Of a DNA stretch of 64,000 nt, positions 42,201-49,738 are shown one piece after another. The stretch is from contig OY987298.1 of the NCBI GenBank assembly GCA_963920635.1, forward strand, positions 59,499,949 through 59,563,948, given 5' to 3'. Position numbers and translations under genes: made by a program. Under the pieces are notes generated by a model. The model made no database searches, was not told the DNA's origin, and saw nothing but the letters and a program-made list of their open reading frames with translations. Within the stretch, counting starts at the first letter, position 1. Every line of letters starts with the position of its first letter. The stretch comes from Pseudeuparius sepicola (lineage: Eukaryota; Arthropoda; Insecta; Coleoptera; Anthribidae).

Positions 42201-43392
42201 TTAATTCCGTTAATAAAATAGACTAGTAAATAAAAACGAAGCTTTAAAACATATAAGTTCAAATAAACTTTGCTTTTTATTTTTACGATTTCTATCGCCT
42301 GTTATTTTCCCGATTAAAACCACAATGCATATTGTGTACCAAAATGTTTCAAAAACTGTAAAGCCCCATATCTTAAAAATAAAGCACTTGGGGCTAGAGT
42401 AATTTTTTGCTTAAAAATTACTAAAGAATCACCTGTGAATTTCCTACTCATAATTTCCAGACATTCTGCATGTAGGTATACAAACTTATGATGAAATAGG
42501 CAGGCCACTTCTATTGTCTAAATAAATGGTCAGCGAATGTTTCACTTTTTTTATTTTGATTACTTATATTGCCTAACAGTATGTTTAATTTTAAAAGTGG
42601 GACACAGCCGGTCAAGAAAGGTTTCGTACAATCACGTCCAGCTACTACAGAGGCGCACACGGCATTATTGTTGTCTATGACTGCACGGAGCAGGACACAT
42701 TTACGAATGTGAAACAGTGGCTGGAGGAAATAGATCGTTATGCATGCGACAATGTGAACAAACTTCTAGTGGGAAACAAGAGTGATCTCACCACGAAGAA
42801 AGTCATTGATTTCCAAACCGCTAAGGTATGCAAATCCCAGAACTCTTATCCTTCCCACAATAATAGTCAAGTTTTTTTTAACATGGTGCTTAATGTCGAT
42901 AGTTGCTTTTTGCCTGTTAGTAGGTCTAGAGAAAAATTAAGTCCCCATTGAGCTCTCCCAAATAAAAATTATATGCATGTAATTTAACATTTTTTGAATG
43001 TTTGTATTTTACGACTAAACACAGAGTAAATATCCATATTTTTCGATTGCATGGTAAAGGTTATAAGAAAAAAATGTTCGCTAACTAACACATAAGGTAT
43101 GAAATTTGGTCAGTAAACAAGGAACTTAAATATTTCATCCTTTTTTAAGAATTTATTTTTCAATGACATTCATTAATGTTTTTCGAATTTTCAGGATTAT
43201 GCGGATCAGTTGGGCATACCGTTCCTTGAGACGTCTGCGAAGAATGCCACCAACGTGGAGCAGGCATTCATGACGATGGCAGCCGAGATCAAGAACCGAG
43301 TGGGGCCACCGTCGTCGGCCGCAGACCAAGGCGGCAAAGTGAAGTTCGATCAAAGCCGCCCCATCGAGACGACTAAGTCGGGCTGCTGTTGA
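24265..43392 (+). CDS. Rab1: Rab1 small GTPase (6 coding exons)
   Basis: Rab1 controls ER-to-Golgi vesicle tethering. Coding exons: 24265-24278, 33535-33607, 33665-33712, 33807-33854, 42598-42825 and 43195-43392, all with GT-AG introns and consistent phase; the product is 202 aa (family about 201-205). Motifs: [17 protein letters not shown]-loop GDSGVGKS, switch [10 protein letters not shown], switch [21 protein letters not shown], guanine-binding NKSD and ETSAK. It ends in SGCC, a double-cysteine geranylgeranylation site. The effector region and the [12 protein letters not shown] segment are diagnostic of Rab1 over Rab8 and Rab35. Introns 1 (9256 bp) and 4 (8743 bp) are filled with transposons; introns 2, 3 and 5 are 57, 94 and 369 bp. 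No disabling change is seen. Confidence 0.95.
25001..25075. mobile_element. MITE family D, internally deleted copy
   Basis: CGTTGACTGACGGATTTATA at the left and CTCAGTCAACG at the right, with only the first 60 or so bases of the family body (AGACTTCTCACAGCTATAGC) between them. In Rab1 intron 1. Confidence 0.6.
25140..25580. mobile_element. MITE family F, right half copy
   Basis: Runs from the centre motif (GGGTGGGTTACACCATTGG at about 25252) through GCATATGCTCCTTATTGCAA and GTCACGTGAC (25501-25510) to the end GCCACTGCC. The centre is partly duplicated (GCCAAAATTTCAAGAAAATC at 25152 and 25230). Open frames here on both strands are repeats, not genes. Confidence 0.7.
25607..25700. mobile_element. 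MITE family F, truncated left arm
   Basis: Starts at about GGAAGTGGCTATTTATACG and ends abruptly after GTCACGTGAC (25690-25699). It includes TATATAAAAGTCGGTATACG. It is inverted relative to the adjacent copy's right arm. Confidence 0.65.
25845..26293. mobile_element. MITE family F, further copy
   Basis: Has the centre (GGGTGGGTTACACCATTGG, about 25980), TCATACGGCAGCGCCCA, GTCACGTGAC (26214-26223) and the terminal ATACGTC…ATAGCCACTGCC. The left half is truncated near CTCCTTTTTCGG. Confidence 0.7.
26683..27010. mobile_element. MITE family F, left half copy
   Basis: GTGGCTACATTGTATGTCTG, AAGTCGGTATATGTCTTG and TTCACGTGAC (one mismatch to the family motif, about 26746), then the inverted centre ATGTAACCCACCCCCGATTT and GGCGAAAATAGGGG. 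Ends where LINE-derived sequence begins. Confidence 0.65.
27082..27320 (+). pseudogene. LINE C-terminal/3' end fragment
   Basis: The plus frame gives [32 protein letters not shown] and [13 protein letters not shown], then (after a stop) [12 protein letters not shown]. This matches the generic end of jockey/CR1-type ORF2 (R-x-R…G…LYN-LP…FK…LK). A 5'-truncated LINE insertion in Rab1 intron 1. The minus-strand open frame at the same place is its shadow. Confidence 0.55.
27408..27935. mobile_element. foldback repeat, arms about 170-200 bp
   Basis: Left: GTGACTTCAGTTGACATACC, ATATGCTTTATTTGTGATTT, AAGTTGCTTGGA and TTCTGACAATGATAAATTTT. All recur in inverted order on the right (AAAATTTATCATTGTCAGAA, CCAAGCAACTTT, AATCACAAATAAAGCATAT, GGTATGTCAAATGACGTCAC). 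The spacer is about 140 bp. Non-coding. Confidence 0.7.
28130..28170 (+). repeat. LINE-like AT-rich tail
   Basis: ATTCCAATAAATTTTATTATC then ATTATTATC, the kind of simple-repeat tail left by jockey/CR1 elements. The body upstream (27936-28129) is not clearly coding. Confidence 0.35.
28590..29070. repeat. inverted array of AAAAGGTCGAA-type short repeats
   Basis: Left arm 28590-28715: units such as CACAAAAGGTCGAA, ATCAAAAGGTCGAA and CACAAAAGATCGAA every 14-17 bases. Right arm about 28915-29065: the same units inverted (TTCGACCTTTTGTG, TTCGATCTTTTGTG, TTCGACCTATTCTG). A central 200-bp spacer contains ACACCCTGTATA. Period-like open frames result from the repeats. Confidence 0.7.
29222..29721. 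mobile_element. 500-bp MITE with perfect 30-bp TIRs and 8-bp target duplication
   Basis: Left end TATGGAGGGTAGAGGTAAGG plus AGGACCATCT; the right end is the exact complement. TTAGTTAC flanks both sides (29214-29221, 29722-29729). The interior is relatively GC-rich and has palindromic GTGAATCACTGTGATTCGATCAC. No transposase. 8-bp duplications are typical of hAT, P and Merlin elements; the family is unassigned. In Rab1 intron 1. Confidence 0.85.
29730..32308. other. Rab1 intron 1, AT-rich, no gene recognised
   Basis: No supported coding region. A lone ACAGGGTGATTTAG (31442) is a Tc1/mariner-type MITE end with no partner found. A GC-richer block at 32090-32290 (GTGCTGTTATGCACCAAGGG…) lies just outside the hAT element. 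Confidence 0.35.
32317..33172. mobile_element. non-autonomous hAT element, target duplication GCATACAC
   Basis: Ends CAGGGGCATGCGGT and, inverted, CAGGGGCGTACAGT. GCATACAC on both sides (32309-32316, 33173-33180). Subterminal GGGAAGCAATGTTTAAAAA mirrors TTTTTAAACAGGAAGCA. The 856-bp element encodes only the start of a transposase-like protein on the minus strand plus a GC-rich upstream region (about 32820-33000) that could be its promoter. Confidence 0.85.
32501..32770 (-). pseudogene. N-terminal fragment of a hAT/ZMYM-type transposase ORF
   Basis: 89 codons beginning [20 protein letters not shown]. The later part ([20 protein letters not shown]) resembles the …F…L…EKL-x-I-x-x-G-R-x-x-P segment that precedes the TTF-type zinc finger of many hAT transposases. 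No zinc finger, DDE or dimerisation domain follows, so this is a remnant. Orientation is opposite to Rab1. Confidence 0.45.
33181..33534. other. Rab1 intron 1 end; GC-richer repeat edge
   Basis: GGTAACCAATAGAGATCGG then GGAGAGGCTTCGCCTCTATC (a short palindrome) suggest another repeat edge adjoining the hAT element. Open frames on both strands (33089-33332) have no family features. Confidence 0.3.
33535..33854 (+). CDS. Rab1: Rab1 exons 2-4
   Basis: Exon 2 is 33535-33607 (after TTTATTCCAG; P-loop; ends before GTAAGT). Exon 3 is 33665-33712 (after [22 protein letters not shown]; before GTACGT). Exon 4 is 33807-33854 (after [26 protein letters not shown]; before GTAAGT). The two 48-nt exons are each 16 codons in phase 0. 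Confidence 0.95.
33933..34765. mobile_element. transposon with CAGGGTTCG ends carrying a BED-like finger ORF
   Basis: Ends CAGGGTTCGGAG and, inverted, CAGGGTTCGAAG. TAGTA directly outside both (33928-33932, 34766-34770). Near each end are GTCAGGGAAA motifs in matching array. An ORF at 34376-34690 encodes a zinc finger. The 5-bp flanking repeat is shorter than the 8 bp expected for hAT, so the class is uncertain. In Rab1 intron 4. Confidence 0.65.
34376..34690 (+). CDS. BED/TTF-like zinc-finger protein of a transposon, truncated
   Basis: 104 codons, [20 protein letters not shown]…, then [20 protein letters not shown] and [12 protein letters not shown]. The C-x2-C…G-x-x-x-L…H…S…H pattern is a BED-type DNA-binding finger common at the N terminus of hAT-like and related transposases. 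The frame ends shortly after a basic segment; no catalytic domain follows before the right end of the element. It could be a stand-alone DNA-binding protein of the element or a truncated transposase. Confidence 0.55.
   Translation: MAPKKTIFNPDWINPLINNEWANILESLKSDPFSAFCNICKKKNSLSNMGKQALHSHEGSTGHKHRINSFATEASLRTCVKNKRVSISIYRKTNKKAENIIKKS
34771..36113. other. Rab1 intron 4, MITE ends only
   Basis: Two Tc1/mariner-type ends (CAGGGTGTCCAGAAATT at 34937; CAGGGTGATTCAG at 34984) lie 47 bases apart without clear partners. A near-tandem duplication occurs at 35590-35665 (TTCACAGGAAGTAAATCCAA twice). No gene. Confidence 0.4.
36114..36264. repeat. 151-bp hairpin MITE
   Basis: Arms of about 64 bp (36114-36177 and 36201-36264), nearly perfect: AGTTTGTTCAGCGAATGTTC mirrored by GAACATTCGCTGAACAAACT, with a 23-base loop. 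Compensation-free mismatches are few (C/T changes), suggesting recent origin or strong foldback. Confidence 0.8.
36365..36599 (+). pseudogene. transposase N-terminal HTH relic with 31-nt duplication
   Basis: From ATG at 36365: [20 protein letters not shown], then [14 protein letters not shown] and a stop. A 31-nt duplicated segment (AGCTGCAGTTCGCCTGTAC repeated as AGCTGCAGCTCGCCTGTAC) continues the theme in frame as [17 protein letters not shown]. This matches the …GN-A-x-x-A-x-R-LYRERYPxRRxPS start seen in many insect DDE transposons. The duplication and stop break it. No catalytic region follows. Confidence 0.6.
36600..38998. other. Rab1 intron 4, no gene recognised
   Basis: At 37811 CAGTGGCGGCTCGTGG resembles a hAT terminal sequence. 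A possible partner CCACTGCTGG at 38430 is weak. A GC-rich patch lies at 38180-38225 (GGCGGCCCAGCTGGGCCC). A further Tc1-type end ATACAGGGTGACCG is at 38476. No coding region is supported. Confidence 0.35.
38999..39178. mobile_element. MITE family D, complete copy with CTATGAT target duplication
   Basis: Ends CGTTGACTGACGTATTAA and TTAATACGTCAGTCAACG. CTATGAT occurs on both sides (38992-38998, 39179-39185). 180 bp, non-coding. Confidence 0.8.
39402..39887. mobile_element. foldback MITE, arms about 230 bp
   Basis: Left AAAAGTTGAAGTCCATTTGA, TGACAGCTGTCA, GTTTAGCGTAACTATGACGT and TAACTAAGAGAGTA are mirrored on the right (TACTCTCTTAGTTACGTCCC, AGTTACGCTAAAC, TGACAGCTGTCA, TCCAACTTTT). The centre has AATACCACTAGTAGTATTTT. 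Non-coding. Confidence 0.75.
39935..40009 (+). repeat. tRNA-Pro-like sequence, degenerate
   Basis: TGGTCTAGGTGC (box A), the anticodon arm TCTCGCTTTGCGTGCGAGA and box B GGTTAAAATCC follow the layout of insect tRNA-Pro. The anticodon position reads TGC rather than TGG. The acceptor stem does not pair and box B has a mismatch. A T-run follows (GCTTTTTTATTTTT). It is a tRNA pseudogene or SINE head. Confidence 0.55.
40180..40327. repeat. hairpin repeat
   Basis: ACTCGTGGTATGCCTAATAA and AGATAATACCTTTCGTAAA are mirrored by AACAAAAGGTATTATCGATA and ATAGGCACACCACTTGT. ATACCACTAGTGGTAT just outside (40340) is a separate perfect palindrome related to the centre of 39402-39887. Confidence 0.55.
40716..40787 (+). 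repeat. tRNA-like sequence, degenerate
   Basis: Anticodon-arm-like GGACTACTAATTCGTAGGTC followed by box B GGGTTCAATCCC and, directly after, TTTTTTTATTTTT. The 5' half is poorly conserved. Confidence 0.4.
40788..42107. other. Rab1 intron 4, no gene recognised
   Basis: AT-rich with a GC-richer segment at 40960-41210. Contains isolated TCACCCTGTATT (41562) and GGGTGTCCTATTT (41806) MITE-end motifs. Confidence 0.3.
42108..42175 (-). repeat. tRNA-like sequence, degenerate
   Basis: On the minus strand GGTAGCTTAGTTGGTTTAGT carries box A, CTACGGCCACAGTAG resembles an anticodon arm, and a degraded box B (AAGTCCCG) leads into a run of T. A pseudogene or SINE head. Confidence 0.45.
42598..43392 (+). 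CDS. Rab1: Rab1 exons 5-6
   Basis: Exon 5 is 42598-42825 (WDTAGQERF… to …DFQTAK, before GTATGC). Its acceptor TTTAATTTTAAAAG has a weak tract. Exon 6 is 43195-43392 ([17 protein letters not shown]… to …SGCC, TGA). Both are clearly GC-richer than the introns, especially exon 6 (GGGGCCACCGTCGTCGGCCG). Confidence 0.95.
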
Positions 43393-45290
43393 GAACTCTC
43401 AACTCTCTTGTCTGTGGTAAGTCATGAATAAAATCGATGCAGCTATGTTCCCAAATGATTTGCAAATAGTTAAAGAAAATGAGATTAAACATCTATCATG
43501 TCTTATTGCTTTTAAATTCTTCAGAAAAGTAAGTAGTGTTTGTTTTTTATATAAACAAATTTTTCGAGTATATCTTAATTTAAATAAAATAAATTTAAAA
43601 AATTTCTCCAAAGCCGTATTCTGGAGGTACACAAAAATATAAAAAATCTAATATAACCATATTTGTATTTGAAATTTTTAAGTAGATGAAAGTGAAGAAC
43701 CATTTTTAGACGAAGAAACAAAATAGGTGTGGACGAGAGCTTTTACTTTTTCATTTTAGAATAGTTTAAAAACTGAATACTAATCTTAGGCTTTGTTTCC
43801 GTTTTTATTTTGACCAAGTTCTAGAACCCGTGCACAGTAAAATTCTCTGTTCCTGTTTTGTCAGTTTTTCAAATCCTGAACAATTATAAACTGTCCAAAT
43901 TAGTCCCAGCTTTTTGTGAGAACCAATTCAGAAATTTATAGTTCTGTACCTGCGCAAATATGTCAATATAACCCATCGGTTTTTGTTGTTTACATCTAAC
44001 CAAAATTTTTGGGCGGTACTGCCGTTAATTTGTACTTTTATTAAATTAATATTTAAGATTCCACAACAACCCAAAATAAAATAATATCCACTTCATATTC
44101 ATAATAGCAACAGAGACAAAGGAAATAAAAAAAAGTGCCAACTAAATAACCAGAAATCACAAAAATGTATCATCGAACGTGTTTCCAACTTTCCGTTTTC
44201 TGCAAATTTCAGAACTGGCACTGGGCAATTAGTTCTGCACAAGTTCTCGAACAGTCCTTGAAAATAAAACTGAAACAAAGCTATTAATTTCTACGTTTTT
44301 TGTAATAAAATCCATGTGGATGATTTTTTCCCATTTTATGTTAATCTGAATATTTTCTTGAATAAGATAGATCCGAAACAGAAGGCCCCTTAATGAGATC
44401 TCTAACATGCATTCCAATTGTGTTTCATTCCACCTAAGAGTATTTGCATAAAACGAAACTAGCTTGCAAATTTGTTCCAATAAATACAGTGCAACAATAT
44501 TTAATTGGCATTTATGCCCACATCCACTAACCCAAGACATCTGAAATGATGTTATATAAGTTCTGATTATCTGATTTTAATCTTAAACTAAAGACCAAAC
44601 TAGGAAAGCTAATAATATAATTATTTGACACTCCATTGAGATTCGGTCAAAATAAGCCTTTTTTGCCTTGTTTCAGGTTACGGTGGTCATCTCTAACAAT
44701 GAGTTTTTATTTTGTAAGTGGCCTCTAGAGCTACCTACTGATTATATAGTAAATAATTATCCGTCTGTATGTATAGTTTTAATTTGTTTTGTTTCCAGTA
44801 CTATTTCTTTAATAGATTTGTAAATGAAAAATTAATATATAATAAACACCAAAATTGACTAGTAGTCTAGTTATTAAAATTTCCTCTTAATAATAGTACA
44901 GATTAGCAGTTTATTTACACGAATTGCAGTGGCTGTGTTTATATCAGAGTGTTTGAATCTTTCTCTTTTGCATATTAGCAATGGATACAATTAAACAGCA
45001 TGGAAAAGTTCTACTCAAATACTTTGAATTAAGCACCACCACAACGTAGCAGATATATTTGGAGAGGGTTAAATTACACTTCACCCTAATAGTTGTTATT
45101 TGTTTTAAGAATAATTATAAAACCATGCTGTATATTTGATTGAACGTTTATTTACCGTTTTTTTTTATAAATATCAGAAACAGATAGTTACAATCTCAAT
45201 GGATCCAACTTATTTATCTATGAATATTTCGTGATTTATCATTGTCCATATCGAAATTGTTAAAATAAAAGGCCATTTATTTGTTCTGTA
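43393..45290 (+). other. Rab1: Rab1 3'UTR with probable intron (43417-44676)
   Basis: 24 nt after the stop, GTAAGT (43417) is a strong donor. GCCTTGTTTCAG ending at 44676 is a strong acceptor. Splicing would remove 1260 bp and place the rest of the UTR at 44677 onward. AATAAA signals lie at 43427-43432 (inside the intron), 44841-44846 and 45264-45269. Because the junction would be under 50 nt from the stop, nonsense-mediated decay is not expected. A minus-strand open frame at 44229-44540 within the intron has no recognisable features. Confidence 0.5.
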
Positions 45291-47327
45291 TGAACTTTTT
45301 TCCGGGGTATTGTAACTCAGTTTATTCCAATATTTTGACAGCTTTAATATAAAAACATTTTTGGTTAAGATTCCGATTGACTATTATTGCTTTCTGCTAT
45401 TTCAACTCTGGGTGGGGAAATCTAGGTAACAATTAAAATTGTGGAAGCGTTTAGATCTTAAGAGTGTTTGTGCTATGCAGGAAGCCGGACCTTAAGGAAA
45501 ACTATGAAGTAAAATACTGAATTAGGTATAATAGGCACCATTTGCGAAAAAATGCACCATTCTTTTTTAGTTTTAACATTAGGAAAATGGTTTTAAATAA
45601 ATGAAAAATGGAAATCACATACATTTTTTGATACAACTAAATAGAATTATTGATTTTTGTAGTTGATATTTGTATGATAACATATTGTAAGCGTAAGCAA
45701 AAGTAATTAAAAAACAGAACTTACATTTGCCTATTTTTGTGCCCCCTCCAATGTCTATCCTGTGGATAAATCTGCCTTTTTTGAAAGGCAAAGTGTTTAG
45801 TATACAGGTCGAGCAAAAGTGTTATTGAGAAAAAGGCAGGAAAAGGATGAGCAACATGACATTTATTTGTGTTGTAAAATAGTACATTTCAACACAGGGA
45901 GTACTTGGCAATAGGAGGTGTACCTAATTCCTGCCACTGAGTATCAGAAATATGGCCCGTTATCAGGGAATAGTCACAAAGATGACAGAAAGATAAAATA
46001 ATCGACAGGCTTAAAGCTAAGTTCATGCAGTCACGAATTACGGTAGCAAATATTCAAATTTTGCGAATTCACAAGTGTAAAATTTTTTTAGTTGTTTTGG
46101 GCCATATGTCAGCTAGATATTAAACGCACATGTGTAATGGTCCGCAATGCATACAGGGTGATTTATTCATAAACACAATAATTTTAACCACGTATTTAGG
46201 GAGAAAAGGCAAAAAAATTACTGTATGTTTAAATAATGGGTCAATTTATCCATAATCCCACGTAACAAGGCGCACCTGAACGCATGTGAATAGGCGTTCT
46301 GGTGGAGCACATGGCGCCAGCTGCGACGTTGCTGTTTCGTTTTCATAATTTAAATATGAAAAATATGGAGTTTATAAATTTACCTGGTTGATCGGACAAT
46401 AGCAGAGTATTAGCACACCTTGGACTTCCACGTTCAGCATCTAACTGACACGTATTCCTCGAGAATGCCACTACCCTTTTCACAGCACGAGCTCTAACAC
46501 TACAAGAGTATGAGAGGCAATGTTTTCCATCACAAGCATGAGACGCACCCAGTATCAACAACTACTGTCAACAAATAGTATTGAAAAATACTGCAACTGT
46601 TTCCAAAATTCGATAGAGACAAAAGTTTTAAAAACAACGTGCCCGTTGCATCCGCAGCTATTGCCAAATCAAGCGTTGCTGGTTTCTCGGTGGCACCATC
46701 TCTGTGAGTAATACATAATACACAAAAGTAATTATTAAAGATTTCTGTAAAGCTCTCTCAGCTATTTCAAAGCTGAACCTTTACAGCGCGCATTATGATA
46801 CGATAACTAACAAACCTTTCTCAATGCTTTTTACTCGGTGGACGAATTCCTGAATAAAATTCGCCTAAATAAGTGTTTGGTATTGTGGATTTATTATTAT
46901 AAATTTATTCGCCAATTTAACTAAATGTAAAATATGTACTATGTAAGCGCCTGTTTGTTTTATTCTTATTATTTTTTTATTGACTTGTGTAAATGCTTAA
47001 TGTATCTTAACACAAAATAAATAATTTGAATCAAATGGTGAAAGTATCTCTGAAATGGAATAAGACAGTTTCCGCCACGATATGGCCACTAAAGTCAAGT
47101 CAAATATTCAACTTTATGTGGCAATCGCTCTATAGTTATACCACAGTTTAGATAGTTATACTTTAGACAAGACGCCATATTTAAAAATAAGAGTTATTGC
47201 CATTATGACGAAAATGAAGAAGCTACTAAGTAAAAATTAATTTTTAGTCAATGCTTCATTAAAATATAGTATATTAGTATGCAATTATTGGTTTTCAGAA
47301 CCAAGAATAATAAAAAAATTGTTTGCG
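45291..47327. other. intergenic sequence 3' of Rab1, no confirmed gene
   Basis: AT-rich. On the minus strand 46560-46385 is GC-richer and ends at a good donor (CAACCAG|GTAAAT), so it could be a first exon of an unidentified gene; its residues show no family. A MITE end ACAGGGTGATTTAT is at 46154. Confidence 0.3.
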
Positions 47328-47976
47328 GTATGTATCATAGCCGAACCCTTGTTTATGGAGGTTCTAGTTAGCTTTTGCTTATGGCGGAATTTCTATAACC
47401 TTCAAAATGTCCTTATGGTCTGTCTGTCACATTCCCACTTGTTACTAAATATTTCTGTCTCGTTCCCTTACATTTCACCGAGACGCGTCCGTACGGTGGC
47501 GCCAAATTCCGAACCACGGTCCGAGCCGTCGATGAAGGAAGGAATCCGCAATCGACGGTTCGAAAAAAGCGTCGATGGAAGAAAGATAAATTTTACAGGG
47601 CAGGAAACTGTAATTATGTACATACGTACGCGGGCCGGGTATCGATCGACCAAGCGCATCGTCACGTCCAAGGTCCAGCTGTTTTTGCTTTTTGCTGCCG
47701 GTTATTAATTTGCTGTGATTCTCGTTTTCTTATTTCCACTTATATTATTGTTACCTGTATTTGGTGGATAGTGTGCGGTGGTGTTCTAGTCCGATAATTA
47801 GTGTGTGCATATAAAAAACATTTCGTGTTTCGAGCCTCAGATAAACGATAAATAGGTACAGAGGTTAGGAAGTGAAAATGTGTTTTGTTGTATCAAAATG
47901 AGTGTTTTCTTGTGGTTTTAGAATCGATGCAAATCAACGGTTCTAGCCATGCAAGTGTTGTGTCCCAAATTCGTCG

Positions 47977-48501
47977 ATGGAGGAAGGAATCAATCGACGC
48001 CCAAATTGGAAAGGCAATTACCTAACCGGGCCAAAGCCAAAAGTATCCGTTTTTGCCTTTCCTAAGGATCCAGTTTTGAGGGCAAAATGGGTGCAAGCCT
48101 TATTTATACAAACAAGGTTGCAAGCCATAAAAAGTGCTCACTTTGTAGTCAAGAAACATTCAAGGTATGTTATATGTTACATTTTTTATATATTTTTTAT
48201 AAAGCTTCGGGTTAATGTAGGTCTGTGAACAACACTTTTTAACACAAGACATTGAAAGGGAGACTACGTGTGTTCGTCGATGGTCCTCAATTAATGGTGT
48301 GTTTAGAATCGACTGGTGAAACTACGTGCACCTTTAAAAATTCCACGTTTAGCTAAAGGTTTTAAATTTTCATGGCAAGTTAATTTTATTATATTTTTAC
48401 AAAATATACTTACTTTTTTAGGTGCAATACCTTGTAAGTTAGCAGGTTGCCCAAGTTATTCGTCCAAATCAAGCACGAGTCGTAGGGAAGGTCCCAAATA
48501 A
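47977..48501 (+). pseudogene. THAP-domain N terminus of P-like transposase, degenerate
   Basis: Open frame from 47977: RPNWKGNYLTGPK, VSVFAFPKDPVLRAKWVQAL and KKHSR, then a donor GTATGT (48164). The next block, after TTAATGTAG, reads VCEQHFLTQDIERETTCVRR. Then LRAPLKIPRLAK and, after a further small intron-like gap (48360-48420), IPCKLAGCPSY. This order (…GNY-x-x-GPKVSVFSFPKD…W…VCxxHF…DIERET…P…CPSYLS) is that of insect THAP proteins. The first zinc ligands are damaged (Trp where Cys is expected), and a stop falls after the FRIDW segment in one frame. THAP binds DNA at P-element ends. Confidence 0.65.
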
Positions 48502-49013
48502 AAAAAAAAACAAAAAATTGAACATGGACAGGTTGAAAAAGGCATGGCCGAAAGCGTTGAGAGTTGTGAAGCTTAAAAGTCTGCATAATTGTATTCAAAC
48601 ATTGAGGAAGCATATTCAAAAATTTGTGATATTGCCGAGTGGGGTAGGCGTTGTTTGAAGGTGAAAGGAAGCGAAGGAAGGGGCACACGTAGTCACTGAA
48701 ATCTTTATTATCATCATATTTTTTTGTTGTGATATTTTTATTGTTGAATTATCATTTATTAAATAACTCTTAAATTGTTGCTGTATTAAAATATTTTTGT
48801 GTTCCACAGATTAGTTACTATGTTATGTTTGAAACTCTACGTAGTAGTATTTTACCTGGACACAAAAAAACGACAAACTTTGCAGAAGTTTCAGTTATTA
48901 AGTGTTTTTAAGATGCTAGAGTTAAACGTAAATAAAAATCGTTGGTATCGTACTGTCATCCTCGAAGATGTGCCTCAAAATAGGTACATAGCTAATATTA
49001 ATATTATCTATTA
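48502..49013 (+). pseudogene. possible continuation of P-like transposase, degraded
   Basis: Following the THAP block, frames at 48520-48660 (RLKKAWPKALRVVKLKSLHN, RKHIQKFVILPSG) and 48808-48900 (ISYYVMFETLRSSI, PGHKKTTNFAEV) look like remnants of the region after the THAP domain. Frames shift and stop repeatedly. The match is by general pattern only. Confidence 0.3.
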
Positions 49014-49327
49014 TACAGCGTGGTGAATAAAAAATGCGAAAGTGTGATTTTTCTTCTTCTTTTGAGTAGGTGCCTGTGAATTCATATTTGACATTGTCTT
49101 GGGATTCCAAACAACTCTTCTTAGTGCCATAGTGCTGTAGTTCTAAAAATAAGGGTACTTTACTCTTGAGGAATTTTCATAAGTATTTTTCAACCTTCCC
49201 TGTATACGAATAGAAATTTTAAAAATTTTCGAGTATATTTTGAGTTTAAGCACAAGTACCAACTTTTATCAAGAATACTTTTTTTCTGAGAAACTTCAAA
49301 TATAGAAAATTCCCATTTGTGTCCAAC

Positions 49328-49533
49328 TGTAGCAGTAGTTTATGATTTGTAAGTAAGTAGAATAGTGTATACTTAAATACTGCTGACCCATCATATTGGG
49401 GTCATCGGGCTTATTAGCTAGGCATATGGAGCATTATAGTTATATCAGTCAACATGTACACATATAAGAATATACGAGAGTAATTTGGGAAATATGGAGT
49501 GATTATTCGACAACCAACCAATCCATAGCTACA
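49328..49533 (+). repeat. 5' LTR
   Basis: 206 bp, TGTAGCAGTAGTTTATG… to …CCATAGCTACA. Identical to the 3' LTR except that it lacks three bases (TTG) near position 15. TATAAG at about 49465 could be the core promoter. Confidence 0.92.
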
Positions 49534-49549
49534 TGGCGACCCTGCCAAC
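49534..49549 (+). other. primer-binding site (tRNA-Arg-like)
   Basis: TGGCGACCCTGCCAAC begins directly at the end of the 5' LTR. TGGCGACC is the form used by mdg1/412-type elements (complement of an arginine tRNA 3' end). Exact tRNA identity beyond the first 8 bases is not established. Confidence 0.7.
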
Positions 49550-49699
49550 CGTGCCAGCCCTGCGAAACCCTGCCAACCGTGCCAGCCCTGCGAAACCCTG
49601 CCAACCCTGCCAGCCCTGCGAAACCCTGCCAACCCTGCCAGCCCTGCGAAACCCTGCCAACCCTGCCAGCCCTGCGAAACCCTGCCAACCCTGCCAATG
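49538..49699 (+). repeat. 28-bp minisatellite beginning in the primer-binding site
   Basis: About 5.8 copies of a unit ACCCTGCCAACC + STGCCAGC + CCTGCGAA (28 bp). The first copy overlaps the PBS (GCGACCCTGCCAACC) and each later unit has GCGAAACCCTGCCAACC, almost the same string. It is GC-rich within an AT-rich element. Minus-strand GWQG-type frames here are artefacts of the repeat. Confidence 0.9.
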
Positions 49700-49738
49700 G
49701 TAATGGATGCTGTTAATGGATCACTGAAATGAGGCATC

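Noticed and set aside
44229..44540. 103-codon minus-strand frame in the Rab1 3'UTR intron
   Set aside because: No domain, signal or splice context, and AT-rich composition; probably chance.
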